Shown: positions 26,915 to 36,400, numbered from the stretch's first letter. The stretch is 64,000 nucleotides of DNA from Nitrospiraceae bacterium (GCA_020632595.1 JACKFF010000004.1:248001-312000), one strand, 5' to 3'. The notes: generated by a model from the sequence alone, not told the origin. Numbers and translations: made by a program.

Positions 26915-26931
26915 GGGGCTATTACAGCCCC
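26915..26931. terminator. Bidirectional hairpin after the hydrogenase-like operon
   Basis: GGGGCT (26915-26920), loop ATTAC, AGCCCC (26926-26931): a perfect 6-bp GC-rich stem. On the plus strand a T-rich tract (ATATTTTTT) follows about 17 bases later. It lies 68 bases beyond the hyfI stop in the direction of that operon and is the only stem-loop seen there. Confidence 0.4.
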
Positions 26932-26998
26932 GTTAACAAATATTTTTTGTCCTTAAAAAATTCTCCTGACTCGGCTGGCTGTGTTTATCACAACACCT

Positions 26999-27550
26999 TT
27001 ACGGGTTCCCCGAGAGTTTTCTAAAACGCCTGGTAAAGGTCGTGACGCCCCTCCGAAGCAGCGTCAAGGCCTCAATAATTTCGACCGGGCGGGGAGGACA
27101 TCCGGGGATGCGCACATCAACCGGAATATGTTGGTCGACCGGACCGGTCACCCCATAGCTTCCTTTGAAGATTCCACAATTGATGGCACAATCACCTAAG
27201 GCAATGACTAATTTTGGATTGGGCGTGGTTTTGAATACGTCCTTCAGTGGACCTTCCATGTTCACCGTGACCGGACCAGTTACTACCAAGGCATCCGCGT
27301 GACGAGGCGACGCGGCAATATGAATTCCAAGGCGTTCGATGTCATAGACAGGATTGGCTAAGGCATTCATTTCCATCTCACAGGCATTACACGAACCGGT
27401 ATCCACTTCACGAATGGTTAGCGACTTTCCAAACAGTTCGGCCTTCTTTTGGGCTGTTGGCGCAACAGAAATTTTCTGCCCGGCAGGAGCAGGGGGGTAT
27501 TGCCCGATCACTATTCCTGTTTTGAAACTTTTTTTGAGAATCTTAAACAT
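26999..27550 (-). CDS. hyfI: NuoB/HyfI-like iron-sulphur subunit
   Basis: The 183-residue subunit has all four ligands of the proximal [4Fe-4S] cluster (N2 in complex I): Cys54 and Cys57 (GSCNAC), Cys121 (LGDC) and Cys151 (GCPPRP). It is shorter than E. coli HyfI and close to NuoB. It forms the electron-transfer partner of the HyfG-like large subunit, facing the membrane module. It is the last gene of the minus-strand operon, about 150 bases after hyfG. Retention of every cluster ligand shows the complex is under selection for redox function. Confidence 0.9.
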   Translation of the reverse strand: MFKILKKSFKTGIVIGQYPPAPAGQKISVAPTAQKKAELFGKSLTIREVDTGSCNACEMEMNALANPVYDIERLGIHIAASPRHADALVVTGPVTVNMEGPLKDVFKTTPNPKLVIALGDCAINCGIFKGSYGVTGPVDQHIPVDVRIPGCPPRPVEIIEALTLLRRGVTTFTRRFRKLSGNP

Positions 27551-27698
27551 AGTTTCTCCTCATTGTTACCCGTCATAACCCCCTGAGACGTGAAGTGAGA
27601 AATAGGGCTTCCTGTCGCTCTTCCCTGTCATCATGCTGGTTGTGTTAGCTGTTTACCACCCCTCACCCGATCCTTCGCATTGCTCCTCTTGTCCTGTC

Positions 27699-29297
27699 TT
27701 ACAAGTCATTCCCCGCATAAGAAAGACTGAAACTTTTATTGATGAGAGGAAAATCGGGAATAATATTCCCGATGACCGCCATTTGAATGGCCGGCCAATT
27801 GACGAAGGAGGGATCACGGACCTTACAGCGATGAATTCGTTCATGCTCGCCAATCATTAGGAAGTACAAAATTTCACCACGCCAAGCTTCAACCGCAGAG
27901 AGTGCCCACGCTCCGGAGTCAGGAACCGCCTGACGTTCGCCCTTCAGCGGACCATCAGGGAGCATATGGTGAATTTCGCGAATGATTCGGATTGATTCAT
28001 GAATCTCACTCACCCGGACCTGAACCCTGGCTCGCACATCCCCATGTGAAGAACCGGCCACACGCACCGAAAGCTCATCATAGGCTGCAAAAGGCCGATC
28101 TCTTCGGAGATCCCGATCGATGCCCGAAGCCCGACCAACCACGCCGACGACCCCATGGTCCCAGGCGGTCTGCTTCTTGAGAATCCCCGTGCTCTCAAAC
28201 CGATCGATCAATGAGGCATTAACGGCGATAATCTGTTCCAGTTCGGAAAAATCTCTTTCAATGTGTTCCAGTTCGGTGACCAGCTCGGAAAACTGATGCG
28301 TCGAGAGGTCGATGCCTACCCCTCCCACGCAATTCACCCCTCGAAGGAATCTCGAGCCTGTCAGCCGATCATTCAATTGCATCACCCGTTCTTTCAACCG
28401 ACTGCAGTGAGCATGCGCGAGCCCATAGGCCGTGTCATTGCAAATACCTCCAACATCACCAATGTGATTGTGGAGGCGCTCTAATTCCAGGAATATGCTT
28501 CTGAGATACCTGGCCCGACGAGGGACGTGAATCTCCCATAACATTTCTACGGCCTGGCAATAGGCGAGGCTATGGCCAAGGGTAGTGTCCCCTGATATTC
28601 GCTCCGCCAATGCCACTCCACCGGATAGCGTCTGTTGTTCAAACAACTTTTCCACGCCACGATGTTTCCAAAAATGTTGGAGATCGAGGTGCATGATGGG
28701 TTCTCCGGCCACAGTAAACCGGAAGTGCCCGGGTTCAATGATACCCGCATGAATGGGACCCACCGGCACCTCGAATACGCCTTCCCCATGAATAAAATGA
28801 CCATCGACCGATCCGGGAGGCTGGCGCCATTGCAAGACCGAATTCCATGGGAAATTTTTTTGTAGCGGGTGAATACCCTTGGGCCAATGATTGTGCCGGA
28901 CTAAGCGCCGAAGGTCCGGATGCCCTTGTGCGATCAGACCAAACATATCCCGGATTTCGCGCTCATACCAGTTGGCCGCATGAACTTTGGGTGTGATGGA
29001 CTCAAAGAACCGTTCTTCCCCGGAGAGATCCGTAGAGACAATAATCCAGTCCTTGGATTCACCGAGCGTAAACAGGTACCAGAGTTCGTAGCGCACGTCA
29101 CGAGGACGGTGATCGACAGCCCATAGTAAAGAAAGGGTCCCTCGGAGTTCCTCGTTGGCATGAATATATCTGGTAATCGACGAAATCTGATTGGTGTGCA
29201 CGCGGACGACAGGAATCCCGTGGTTGGCAAAGACACGTTGAATCGCCGGACCAAATATGCTTTGCAAGTGTTCAACTGAATTCAAAACCGGTTCCAT
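27699..29297 (-). CDS. hyfG: HyfG/NuoCD-like large subunit without Ni-Fe ligands
   Basis: The 532-residue protein fuses a NuoC-like domain (about 1-150, with WYEREIRDMFGL and GHPDLRRL) to a NuoD/hydrogenase large-subunit domain. In true hydrogenases the segment at 231-243 reads RxCGxCxxxHS; here it is AERISGDTTLGHS, so both N-terminal nickel cysteines are gone. The C-terminal DPCxxC is also absent; the protein ends NKSFSLSYAGNDL. It therefore cannot hold a [NiFe] centre. This matches the energy-converting hydrogenase-related (Ehr) group rather than formate hydrogenlyase. The electron acceptor or donor is unknown; a quinone-like or other pocket at the former active site is inference. Confidence 0.9.
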   Translation of the reverse strand: MEPVLNSVEHLQSIFGPAIQRVFANHGIPVVRVHTNQISSITRYIHANEELRGTLSLLWAVDHRPRDVRYELWYLFTLGESKDWIIVSTDLSGEERFFESITPKVHAANWYEREIRDMFGLIAQGHPDLRRLVRHNHWPKGIHPLQKNFPWNSVLQWRQPPGSVDGHFIHGEGVFEVPVGPIHAGIIEPGHFRFTVAGEPIMHLDLQHFWKHRGVEKLFEQQTLSGGVALAERISGDTTLGHSLAYCQAVEMLWEIHVPRRARYLRSIFLELERLHNHIGDVGGICNDTAYGLAHAHCSRLKERVMQLNDRLTGSRFLRGVNCVGGVGIDLSTHQFSELVTELEHIERDFSELEQIIAVNASLIDRFESTGILKKQTAWDHGVVGVVGRASGIDRDLRRDRPFAAYDELSVRVAGSSHGDVRARVQVRVSEIHESIRIIREIHHMLPDGPLKGERQAVPDSGAWALSAVEAWRGEILYFLMIGEHERIHRCKVRDPSFVNWPAIQMAVIGNIIPDFPLINKSFSLSYAGNDL

Positions 29298-29303
29298 GTT
29301 TGG

Positions 29304-30848
29304 CTACCTTCCTATCACCACGTCGGTGGCCCGTTGTAAGAGAATTTCAACCTGGGTGGGAAGATAAAACCCCATCCACACCAACGCGAAGACCGATAAG
29401 GCAAGCGGGAGTTGCCCGATGTGCCAGGCTTCTCCTTGCCTGATTCCTGCAGGTGGCGTGCCCCATACCATGCCGGTCAGCCGGTAGATAAATCCTCCAA
29501 ATAACACCACCGATAGCAGGACGATTATCATGATGATTCCAAGGCTTCGAATTTCATGTGATACCGTAATGGTCAGGAACCGTCCCAGATGAAACGAATC
29601 AAATTGAAAGGTCATTTGAGCCAGCGAAGTGATCATTAACAGTTCACTATTTAAGAGTGAAAACGGGGGCATTCCCACCAGAGCCAGGCCCCCGACAAGA
29701 AATGCGATCGCGGTAATGGGTTGGGCTTTGACCATGCCCTGGACCTCATGAATCTGGCGGGTTCGATATCGGCGAAAAATATTGCCGACGGCAAAAAATC
29801 CAAGCGATTTGGCCAAGGCATGATTGAGGAGATGCCAAAGCCCCCCGAAGGTTCCTAATGGTCCGCCAATACCAAACCCCAACATGGCCAGGCCCATATG
29901 CTCGATGCTGGAGTACGCAAAAAGGCGCTTGTAGTCACGTTGAATCAGGATAAATAGCGCTGCCGTCCCAAACGAGATCAATCCGATACAGATCAAGAGG
30001 TTCCCTGTAAACCCCGGAAAGACGGCCTGATCTACGATGGATTTACTCCGGAGGACGGCATACACCGCAACGGTTTCAAGCACTCCGGCCAGCATGGCGG
30101 TGACCGGGGCCGGCGCTTCGCTATAGGCCTCAGGCAACCAGGTATGCATCGGGACAAGACCAATCTTCGTGCCGTACCCGACCAGAATAAAGATGAACGC
30201 CAGCTTCAGCACGTGTCCATCCATTTGAGCAGCCACCGGCAATAGGCTGGTCAGGTTCAACGCAGCGTTTTCTTCTCCAAGCACACGAATAGACGAATAA
30301 TACGTCAGGACCGTTCCGAATAAAGCGAGGGCAATGCCGACAGAGCAGAGGATGAGATATTTCCATCCGGCCTCCAAGCTTTCCCGACTTTTAAAAAAGG
30401 TAATGAGGAACACGGTCGCAAGCGTCGTCGCCTCTACGGCAACCCATTGCACACCGAGACTGTTTGCCAGGGTTGCGACAATCATGGCAAACAAAAATAC
30501 GTGATACAGAGGGAAAAAAGTCCAGAGGCGCTGAGGCTGAACTAACTGTTGAATAGCCTCATCATCAAAATACGACCACAGATAAATCGAACAGGAAAAA
30601 CCAATACCCACGACGATTGAGAGAATGAAAATCGAGAGGCTGTCAATAAACACCACATTTCCAAGTGCCGTAAAGGATTCCACACGAGCCACGGTTGCCC
30701 AGAGAACCAGATCGGCCACCACCAGGATGACCATAGTCATGACGTTCAAGCCGTGAAGCATATGAATATTTTTGATGAAAAGACTGAGCGTTGCGGCAAC
30801 AACCGGTGCAGCCAGGATCATTAACGAGACATGATTCTGATTCGGCAT
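29304..30848 (-). CDS. NuoL/M/N-like antiporter subunit (second HyfF-like copy)
   Basis: A 514-residue polytopic protein of the proton-translocating antiporter family with about 14 spans. Key motifs include VAVEATTLATVFLI (conserved glutamate), GYGTKIGLVPMHTWLPEAYS (conserved lysine) and HLLNHALAKSLGFFAVG. It is paralogous to the gene just upstream: both share GYGTK-GLVPMHTWLP, a GG-FGGLWHLLNHALAKS block and a GLALVGMPPF-type segment. It starts right at the upstream stop (no gap) and is followed by hyfG after six bases. It should form one of three ion channels of the complex. Confidence 0.88.
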   Translation of the reverse strand: MPNQNHVSLMILAAPVVAATLSLFIKNIHMLHGLNVMTMVILVVADLVLWATVARVESFTALGNVVFIDSLSIFILSIVVGIGFSCSIYLWSYFDDEAIQQLVQPQRLWTFFPLYHVFLFAMIVATLANSLGVQWVAVEATTLATVFLITFFKSRESLEAGWKYLILCSVGIALALFGTVLTYYSSIRVLGEENAALNLTSLLPVAAQMDGHVLKLAFIFILVGYGTKIGLVPMHTWLPEAYSEAPAPVTAMLAGVLETVAVYAVLRSKSIVDQAVFPGFTGNLLICIGLISFGTAALFILIQRDYKRLFAYSSIEHMGLAMLGFGIGGPLGTFGGLWHLLNHALAKSLGFFAVGNIFRRYRTRQIHEVQGMVKAQPITAIAFLVGGLALVGMPPFSLLNSELLMITSLAQMTFQFDSFHLGRFLTITVSHEIRSLGIIMIIVLLSVVLFGGFIYRLTGMVWGTPPAGIRQGEAWHIGQLPLALSVFALVWMGFYLPTQVEILLQRATDVVIGR

Positions 30849-32333
30849 TTAGAAATACTCTCCTTCGGCATGAAAAAATGGCAGTATCCCCCCGATGAGA
30901 TTATGAAGACCATCGGGGATATAAAGGCCCAAGAAAATCAGTGCGCCCAGATTTACCGCCATCGCGGCGGTCGAAAAGGCCCGGCATCGTGGCCCCACGG
31001 TGGAGGTATGCGTCTCCATAGGCACGCCTAGGACCATTCGCAGAATTTGAAACAACAACGTCGCAAAGGCCACAGTCAATACACCGAGAAATCCATACGC
31101 AATCGCAGGGGCCGTGGCCATGGCGTTCGCAGCGATCGTGATTTCACTCACGAACAGGCCGAAGGGAGGCATGCCGGCAAGAACAAGACCTGCGACGAAC
31201 AATGCCACTCCCGCAGCTGGATGCTCACGTAACAGGCCGGGGACACGAGCGATAAACTTATGTTCATGGGTAATCAGTACAAGGCCGGCGCCATAGAACG
31301 CAGCGGATTTAGCCAAAGCATGATTGAGCAGATGCCACAATCCTCCAAATACTCCCAAGCCGCCAAGACCAAATCCAATTAAGGCGATACCAATATGCTC
31401 GATACTCGAAAAGGCTAACAGTCGTTTAAAATCCTCTTGAAGTAACAGGACAATCGAGGAGAGCGCGACAGAGAAAAATCCAAACCCCAGGAGCAAGGTT
31501 CCCGTGAACTCTGTCCCCACCGATTGATCGGTCAGGATCTTAAACCGGAGAATCGCATAGATCGCCATGGTCAACATATTGGCGGAAAGCATCGCACTCA
31601 CCGGAGTGGGGGCTTCTCCATGCGCATCGGGTAACCAGGTATGCATCGGGACGAGACCCGCCTTGGTCCCGTACCCAACCAACACAAAAATAAAGGCAAT
31701 TTTCATCACGGAAGGATCGAGTTGGTCCCCGACCTCGTACAATTTCGCCCAGTGCAGCGCTTCTTCGGTAATCCCAAGCAGTTGCTCCGAGGAGTAATAC
31801 ACGAGGATCGTCCCAAAAAGAGCCAAAGCAATACCGACTGAACTCAGAATCACAAATTTCCATCCCGCCTCAAGGGCTCCCTTGCTCCGCTCAAATCCGA
31901 TCAGCAAGGCGGCCGACAAGGTCGCTCCTTCAATGGCAATCCACATTATCCCAAGATTTTCAACATTGATGGCCAGCAGCATGACCCCCAGATACAGATC
32001 GAATAACATAAAAAATTGACGAAATCGTTTGAGGGATACATGCCCACGGTCATACTGCTCCCCCACATACCCTACGGCATATAAGGTTCCCGTCCCTGCC
32101 ACGATCCCGATCACCAAATCAAACCATGCGCTCATGGCATCGGCATGAAGGAAGTAGAAAAAAGAAACCGGTCCGCTCACGGACACCTCATCGACCAACA
32201 ACATTGACGAAACCACCATGATGCCGGCTTGCACGCAATGCAGGACATCCAACGTCTGCCGATTTCGTACGACAAGCCCGATGACACCAATCAAGAACGG
32301 GGTCGTAATGAGAAGGATAATCGGCCAAATCAT
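30849..32333 (-). CDS. hyfF: HyfF-like NuoL/M/N-family antiporter subunit
   Basis: A 494-residue membrane protein with about 14 predicted helices. IMWIAIEGATLSAALLIG holds the conserved glutamate, GYGTKAGLVPMHTWLPDAHG the conserved lysine, and HLLNHALAKSAAFYGAG the distal lysine. It follows hyfE after five bases, as hyfF follows hyfE in E. coli. It belongs to the ion-pumping membrane arm of the complex and is most similar within the window to the next gene, with which it forms a tandem duplicate. Confidence 0.88.
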   Translation of the reverse strand: MIWPIILLITTPFLIGVIGLVVRNRQTLDVLHCVQAGIMVVSSMLLVDEVSVSGPVSFFYFLHADAMSAWFDLVIGIVAGTGTLYAVGYVGEQYDRGHVSLKRFRQFFMLFDLYLGVMLLAINVENLGIMWIAIEGATLSAALLIGFERSKGALEAGWKFVILSSVGIALALFGTILVYYSSEQLLGITEEALHWAKLYEVGDQLDPSVMKIAFIFVLVGYGTKAGLVPMHTWLPDAHGEAPTPVSAMLSANMLTMAIYAILRFKILTDQSVGTEFTGTLLLGFGFFSVALSSIVLLLQEDFKRLLAFSSIEHIGIALIGFGLGGLGVFGGLWHLLNHALAKSAAFYGAGLVLITHEHKFIARVPGLLREHPAAGVALFVAGLVLAGMPPFGLFVSEITIAANAMATAPAIAYGFLGVLTVAFATLLFQILRMVLGVPMETHTSTVGPRCRAFSTAAMAVNLGALIFLGLYIPDGLHNLIGGILPFFHAEGEYF

Positions 32334-32338
32334 GAGGC

Positions 32339-33007
32339 TTACTCTTTGAGGGCCTTCATTCGACTGGTATCCACACTGCCGAAGGCCTCCTGAATTTGAT
32401 GGGTATAAATACCGACGATCAAGCCGGCGACCAGCACATCGAAAAAGATTCCCAATTCCACGATCAACGGCATCCCATAGGCTGCAGCAGTGGCCGCGAG
32501 AAATAGCCCGTTTTCAATCACGAGAAACCCGATCACTTGCGTCACGGCTTTTAACCTGGAAACCATGATAAAAAATCCGATAAGCACGATGGCCAGGGCA
32601 ATCGCCAGGGAATCTTGAGTCAGTAGGAATCCGAGATGAACAATCGGTTGAGTAATAAAAAATGCAAGAATCACCAATCCTCCACAGATCAACAAACCGG
32701 TTGGAATGTTCACGTACATACTGACCTCGCGCTGAACATTTAACTGCCTCACGATCTTCTTTAAAATTCGTGGCAGGATAATGGCTTTAATTGCGATAGT
32801 GAGTACTGCCGCCAGGTAAATATGGTGAATGCCGGTCAAATACGCCACCAACGTGGCCGTCACGGCCAAAAACACTGACTGCAAGGCGAACAAGTCCACG
32901 CAGGCCATCAGGCGTCGTTGTGCGACGATGGCAAAACACGTCAGCAACAGGAGGGCCGAGCATAGATTGACCAGATATGAACCGATATTGATCGGGAGAG
33001 TTGGCAT
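32339..33007 (-). CDS. hyfE: HyfE-like (NuoK-type) membrane subunit
   Basis: A 222-residue hydrophobic protein with about six to seven spans. The C-terminal half (LIGFFIMVSRLKAVTQVIGF, VIENGLFLAATAAAYGMPLI) matches HyfE, with the NuoK-like glutamate in the ENGLF motif. It links the antiporter-like subunits in the membrane arm. Order hyfB-hyfC-hyfE-hyfF is the same as in hydrogenase 4, except that no hyfD lies between C and E. It overlaps neither neighbour but sits only one to five bases from them. Confidence 0.85.
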   Translation of the reverse strand: MPTLPINIGSYLVNLCSALLLLTCFAIVAQRRLMACVDLFALQSVFLAVTATLVAYLTGIHHIYLAAVLTIAIKAIILPRILKKIVRQLNVQREVSMYVNIPTGLLICGGLVILAFFITQPIVHLGFLLTQDSLAIALAIVLIGFFIMVSRLKAVTQVIGFLVIENGLFLAATAAAYGMPLIVELGIFFDVLVAGLIVGIYTHQIQEAFGSVDTSRMKALKE

Positions 33008-33008
33008 G

Positions 33009-33962
33009 TCACACCCGCAGGATATAAAAAAACACCAGAGCTAATAATGACAGAATAAAGGCTGCCCCAAGTAATTCCGTCACGCGAAACAACCGCAATT
33101 TGGCAAACATACATTCAAACACCCCAACCACGACGGCCAACCCCACTACTTTCCCCACAAAGACCAACAACCCCAATCCCAGAGCTGACGGGGACAAGGT
33201 CGTGGCAATGCCCCAAGGTGCAAAAATGTTGGCCAGCAAGGTCAAAAAAATCATGAGTTTCATTCCGGCTGCCCACTCAACTAGGGCCAGATATCGCCCC
33301 GAGTATTCCAAAATCATCGCTTCATGAATCATGGTCAATTCCAAATGCGTCGCCGGATTATCCACGGGCACACGACCGGTTTCGGCCAGCGTAATGATAA
33401 ACAGTGCCACCAAGGCCATTAAGTGAGGCGGAGGATCCAGCACAATACCCTGCAAGATCGCGGTCTTATACACGATGGCGCTGATATTGGCCGAGCCCGC
33501 CGTGAGAGCCACGGCAAACAAGGACAAAATCAAGGCCGGTTCGGTCAGCGAGGCGACAATCGCTTCGCGACTGCTGCCCATTCCACCAAAGGCGGATCCG
33601 GCATCCAGGCCCGCCAGCATCAGGAAAAAGGTCCCTAAGGCCAGGAGATAGACCAGGGCAATAATATTTCCCGCAAAATTGAGCGGCATGGGCGCAATAA
33701 TGGTGGGGACAAGCAGACTGGCAGCCAACGTTGAGGAAAACAGAATGTACGGCGTGGCTGGGAAGATCCACGAGGCTGTCGTAGAGATAACCGGCTCTTT
33801 GCGAAAAAGTTTGGCAAGATCCGCATATGGCTGGAACACGTTTGCCCCATGCCGACATTGCAGGTGGGCTTTCACTCTTCGAATGACTCCCACAATCAAG
33901 GGGGAAAGCCCTAGAACCAGAAACATTTGCAGAATAATCAGCAGGAAATCGATTGCGCTCAT
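33009..33962 (-). CDS. hyfC: HyfC/NuoH-like membrane subunit
   Basis: A 317-residue protein with eight or so spans. Family signs include HLQCRHGANVFQPYADLAKL on the first loop, EPALILSL and TGRVPVDNPATHLELTMIHE, corresponding to the quinone-facing loops of NuoH and to HyfC/EchB. This is the subunit that anchors the peripheral arm (HyfI/HyfG) on the membrane. It begins nine bases after the hyfB stop. Confidence 0.9.
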   Translation of the reverse strand: MSAIDFLLIILQMFLVLGLSPLIVGVIRRVKAHLQCRHGANVFQPYADLAKLFRKEPVISTTASWIFPATPYILFSSTLAASLLVPTIIAPMPLNFAGNIIALVYLLALGTFFLMLAGLDAGSAFGGMGSSREAIVASLTEPALILSLFAVALTAGSANISAIVYKTAILQGIVLDPPPHLMALVALFIITLAETGRVPVDNPATHLELTMIHEAMILEYSGRYLALVEWAAGMKLMIFLTLLANIFAPWGIATTLSPSALGLGLLVFVGKVVGLAVVVGVFECMFAKLRLFRVTELLGAAFILSLLALVFFYILRV

Positions 33963-33971
33963 GAGTACGCT

Positions 33972-36002
33972 CTACCCCATTACCATCAATAAAAACACCA
34001 ACGTCACAAAAATGTAGGCCAGGTACAAGGACAAATTTCCGCCTTGGATCACACGAGAACGATCGGCCAGGGTTGAAAAAAATCCCAGGATCGGATGATA
34101 CAAATACTTGAGAAAAATGGGTTCAATGGAAAATTCGAAATGTCTCCGCTTGGCGAAATAATGCGATTCTTCAAGAAATTCCGTTTCAAGCTTGACCGTC
34201 GGTTGATAAATGGTGCTAAACACCCGCTTAATGGGCTGGACGAAACCGGTCGCGGTGTATTCCATTCGTGCGGTCACATTTAACCCACACCCCCATGTTT
34301 TATAGAATCGCGTTTTCCCCTTCCCCCCCAGAACATAGGCAACTCCCCACCCCAACGCGGTGAGACCGGCCAAGACAATCGCCAGGACCGGAGTGGAGAG
34401 ACTTGAAAACTCTCCGCTTACCGGTGCGAGTGTCCATCCACCCATTTCAAACACTCTCCCGGCAATTGATATCCCCACAAAAGGTTCACTCACCCGATCA
34501 AGGAGGGGCACCACGACTGCAGGCCCCAATCCTAAAACCAGACAAAGGCCGGCTAGGAGTCCCATCCCGACGCGCATAGGGACAGGAACCTCTAGCGCTT
34601 TTCGTGCGTGGGATGTTCGCGGAAGAGCCAGAAATGAAATACCAAACGCCTTGACAAAACAGGCCAGAGCCAACGCCCCAGTAAGCGCAAGCAGAGCCGC
34701 AGCGATGGGAAGCATCAATTTCAAAAATAGAGAGGGGATTTCCAAACTTAAAAAGAGCCCCTGAAACACCAGCCATTCACTGACAAATCCATTCGTCGGT
34801 GGGAGGGCCGAAATGGAAACGGCCCCGATTAAGAAAGACAGGCCGGTCCAGGGCATCCGTCGAAGGAGTCCTCCATACTCTTCCATGTTCCGGGTGTGGG
34901 TGGCATACAGGAGTGAACCCGCGCCCATAAAGAGTAAGGCTTTAAACACCGCGTGATTGAGAGTGTGGTAGAGCCCTGCGATAATTCCCAACGCCGCCAG
35001 ATGGGGCATATCATAGGCATAGAACACCATGCCTGTTCCAATTCCCATTAAAATAATGCCGATGTTTTCAACGCTGTGGAAGGCGAGAAGACTCTTCAGG
35101 TCATGTTCCATCAACGCATACATCACCCCGAGAAGCGCCGACACCGTGCCGACCAACAAGACCACAAATCCCCACCACCAGGGAAACGGCCCTCCAAGAA
35201 AATCAAAATACACTCGAAGGAGGCCATAAATTGCCGTTTTAATCATGACACCCGACATCAAGGCGGAGACATGAGACGGTGCGGCCGGATGGGCATAGGG
35301 CAACCAGACATGAAGTGGCACAATGCCCGCTTTGGTTCCAAAACCGATGAGGGCTGTCCAAAAGACCAGAATCCGCAACCCTTCCGGCAGAGATTGGTCG
35401 GCGCTTCGAAATGCCTCAAAGGCAAACGAACCCGTCTCCTGATAAAACATGAGAAACGTCACCAGAATAAATGCCGTGCCCACATGGGTCATAATTAAAT
35501 AAAATAATCCCGCAAAACGGACGTCCGGTTTTTCATGCTCCGATACCACGAGAAAATATGAGAGGAGGGACATCAATTCCCAAACGATTAAAAAGAAGAA
35601 AGCATTATCCGCCGTGACAACCAACAACATGGACAGGAGAAACCCGTTATAGAGGAAGCCGAGAAGACTGACAGGAATTCGTCCGTAAAATTCCCGGACG
35701 TAGCCACTGGCAAATACGGATACCGCCAATCCCACAAGGGAAATCGTCAAGACAAAAAAAGCACTCAGGGAATCGAGCCGGAGAGAAAACGTCAGAAGAG
35801 GAATAGAAGACGGCAGGAACCAAACCAGCGGTTCAGGGGCCAAGAGCCCAATCAGACCAAGGGCTATTCCCAGGCCGCCAGCCACAGCAGCTGATCCATG
35901 CGCCATCACATTCTGAATATGGGGTCGATGTGGGAAACACAGCGGGAGAAGCATCCCACACGCATAGGCCAACAACAGAGCCAAGAACAGGAATATCGTC
36001 AT
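33972..36002 (-). CDS. hyfB: HyfB-like NuoL/M-family subunit, first gene of the complex
   Basis: A 676-residue antiporter-like subunit with about 16 spans; length equals E. coli HyfB (about 670). The motif IVWELMSLLSYFLVV carries the conserved glutamate, GFGTKAGIVPLHVWLPYAHP the conserved lysine, and YHTLNHAVFKALLFMGAG follows. The C-terminal part (TGFVQPIKRVFSTIYQP) extends along the membrane arm. It heads a minus-strand run of seven genes that are almost contiguous, so it is the likely first cistron. No classical ribosome site is evident upstream of ATG 36002. Confidence 0.9.
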   Translation of the reverse strand: MTIFLFLALLLAYACGMLLPLCFPHRPHIQNVMAHGSAAVAGGLGIALGLIGLLAPEPLVWFLPSSIPLLTFSLRLDSLSAFFVLTISLVGLAVSVFASGYVREFYGRIPVSLLGFLYNGFLLSMLLVVTADNAFFFLIVWELMSLLSYFLVVSEHEKPDVRFAGLFYLIMTHVGTAFILVTFLMFYQETGSFAFEAFRSADQSLPEGLRILVFWTALIGFGTKAGIVPLHVWLPYAHPAAPSHVSALMSGVMIKTAIYGLLRVYFDFLGGPFPWWWGFVVLLVGTVSALLGVMYALMEHDLKSLLAFHSVENIGIILMGIGTGMVFYAYDMPHLAALGIIAGLYHTLNHAVFKALLFMGAGSLLYATHTRNMEEYGGLLRRMPWTGLSFLIGAVSISALPPTNGFVSEWLVFQGLFLSLEIPSLFLKLMLPIAAALLALTGALALACFVKAFGISFLALPRTSHARKALEVPVPMRVGMGLLAGLCLVLGLGPAVVVPLLDRVSEPFVGISIAGRVFEMGGWTLAPVSGEFSSLSTPVLAIVLAGLTALGWGVAYVLGGKGKTRFYKTWGCGLNVTARMEYTATGFVQPIKRVFSTIYQPTVKLETEFLEESHYFAKRRHFEFSIEPIFLKYLYHPILGFFSTLADRSRVIQGGNLSLYLAYIFVTLVFLLMVMG

Positions 36003-36366
36003 GCCTTGCTTACGGTGTCACTTTCATTTGCCAAACGGGCAAGAGGAGGTGTCAAGGCAATTGGCCTCACCTGATTGAGAGAACAGGAATATCAAATGCT
36101 GGTCATAAGAACGTTTCATGGGCATCGCATAAAGAGACACATGATTAGAGGAGAAAACACCGGATTTCCTCGTGAGCAGGCTTGGTGGGGGCAAAGGAGT
36201 TCTGGTTTCCTTGAATGTGTGACCCGTGCGTAAAATTATTGGGGATTGGGAAAATGGCCAGGCGATGAAAGAAGCAAAATACTGATCGCCTGAGGGGAAG
36301 ATCGCCATTCTGAGACGTATCTGTTTACCCGTACCCTCAAATTCTCTTATGGTGTTGTGGCTTTCA

Positions 36367-36388
36367 TGCACAGATCCATTTCTGTGCA
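36367..36388. promoter_or_regulatory. 8-bp inverted repeat, operator candidate
   Basis: TGCACAGA, six-base spacer TCCATT, TCTGTGCA: a perfect dyad 365 bases before hyfB. No T-tract follows on either strand, so it does not look like a terminator. It overlaps the -12 element of the sigma-54-like sequence on the minus strand, which would suit a repressor or a stem in the leader. Confidence 0.45.
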
Positions 36389-36400
36389 AAAGCTATACCT
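36386..36400 (-). promoter_or_regulatory. Weak sigma-54-like element facing hyfB
   Basis: On the minus strand AGGTATAGCTTTTGC has the required GG-N10-GC spacing and an ideal TTGC -12 box, but the -24 box (AGGTAT) is weak against TGGCAC. If used, transcription would begin near 36374 and leave a leader of about 370 bases before hyfB. Confidence 0.3.

Larger units (their letters stand above)
26378..26998. other. Gene-poor spacer with a probable gene remnant
   Basis: Between the membrane protein and the end of the hydrogenase-like operon there is no complete gene. It contains the minus-strand fragment described separately and a GC-rich hairpin at 26915-26931. The rest is frame-poor on both strands. 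Confidence 0.4.

Noticed and set aside
27699..29297. [NiFe] hydrogenase large subunit
   Set aside because: The fold is right, but both cysteine pairs that hold nickel are absent, so a hydrogen-turnover role is not supported.
36024..36389. Minus-strand 121-aa frame upstream of hyfB
   Set aside because: Composition is not protein-like, no ribosome site, and it covers the candidate regulatory dyad.
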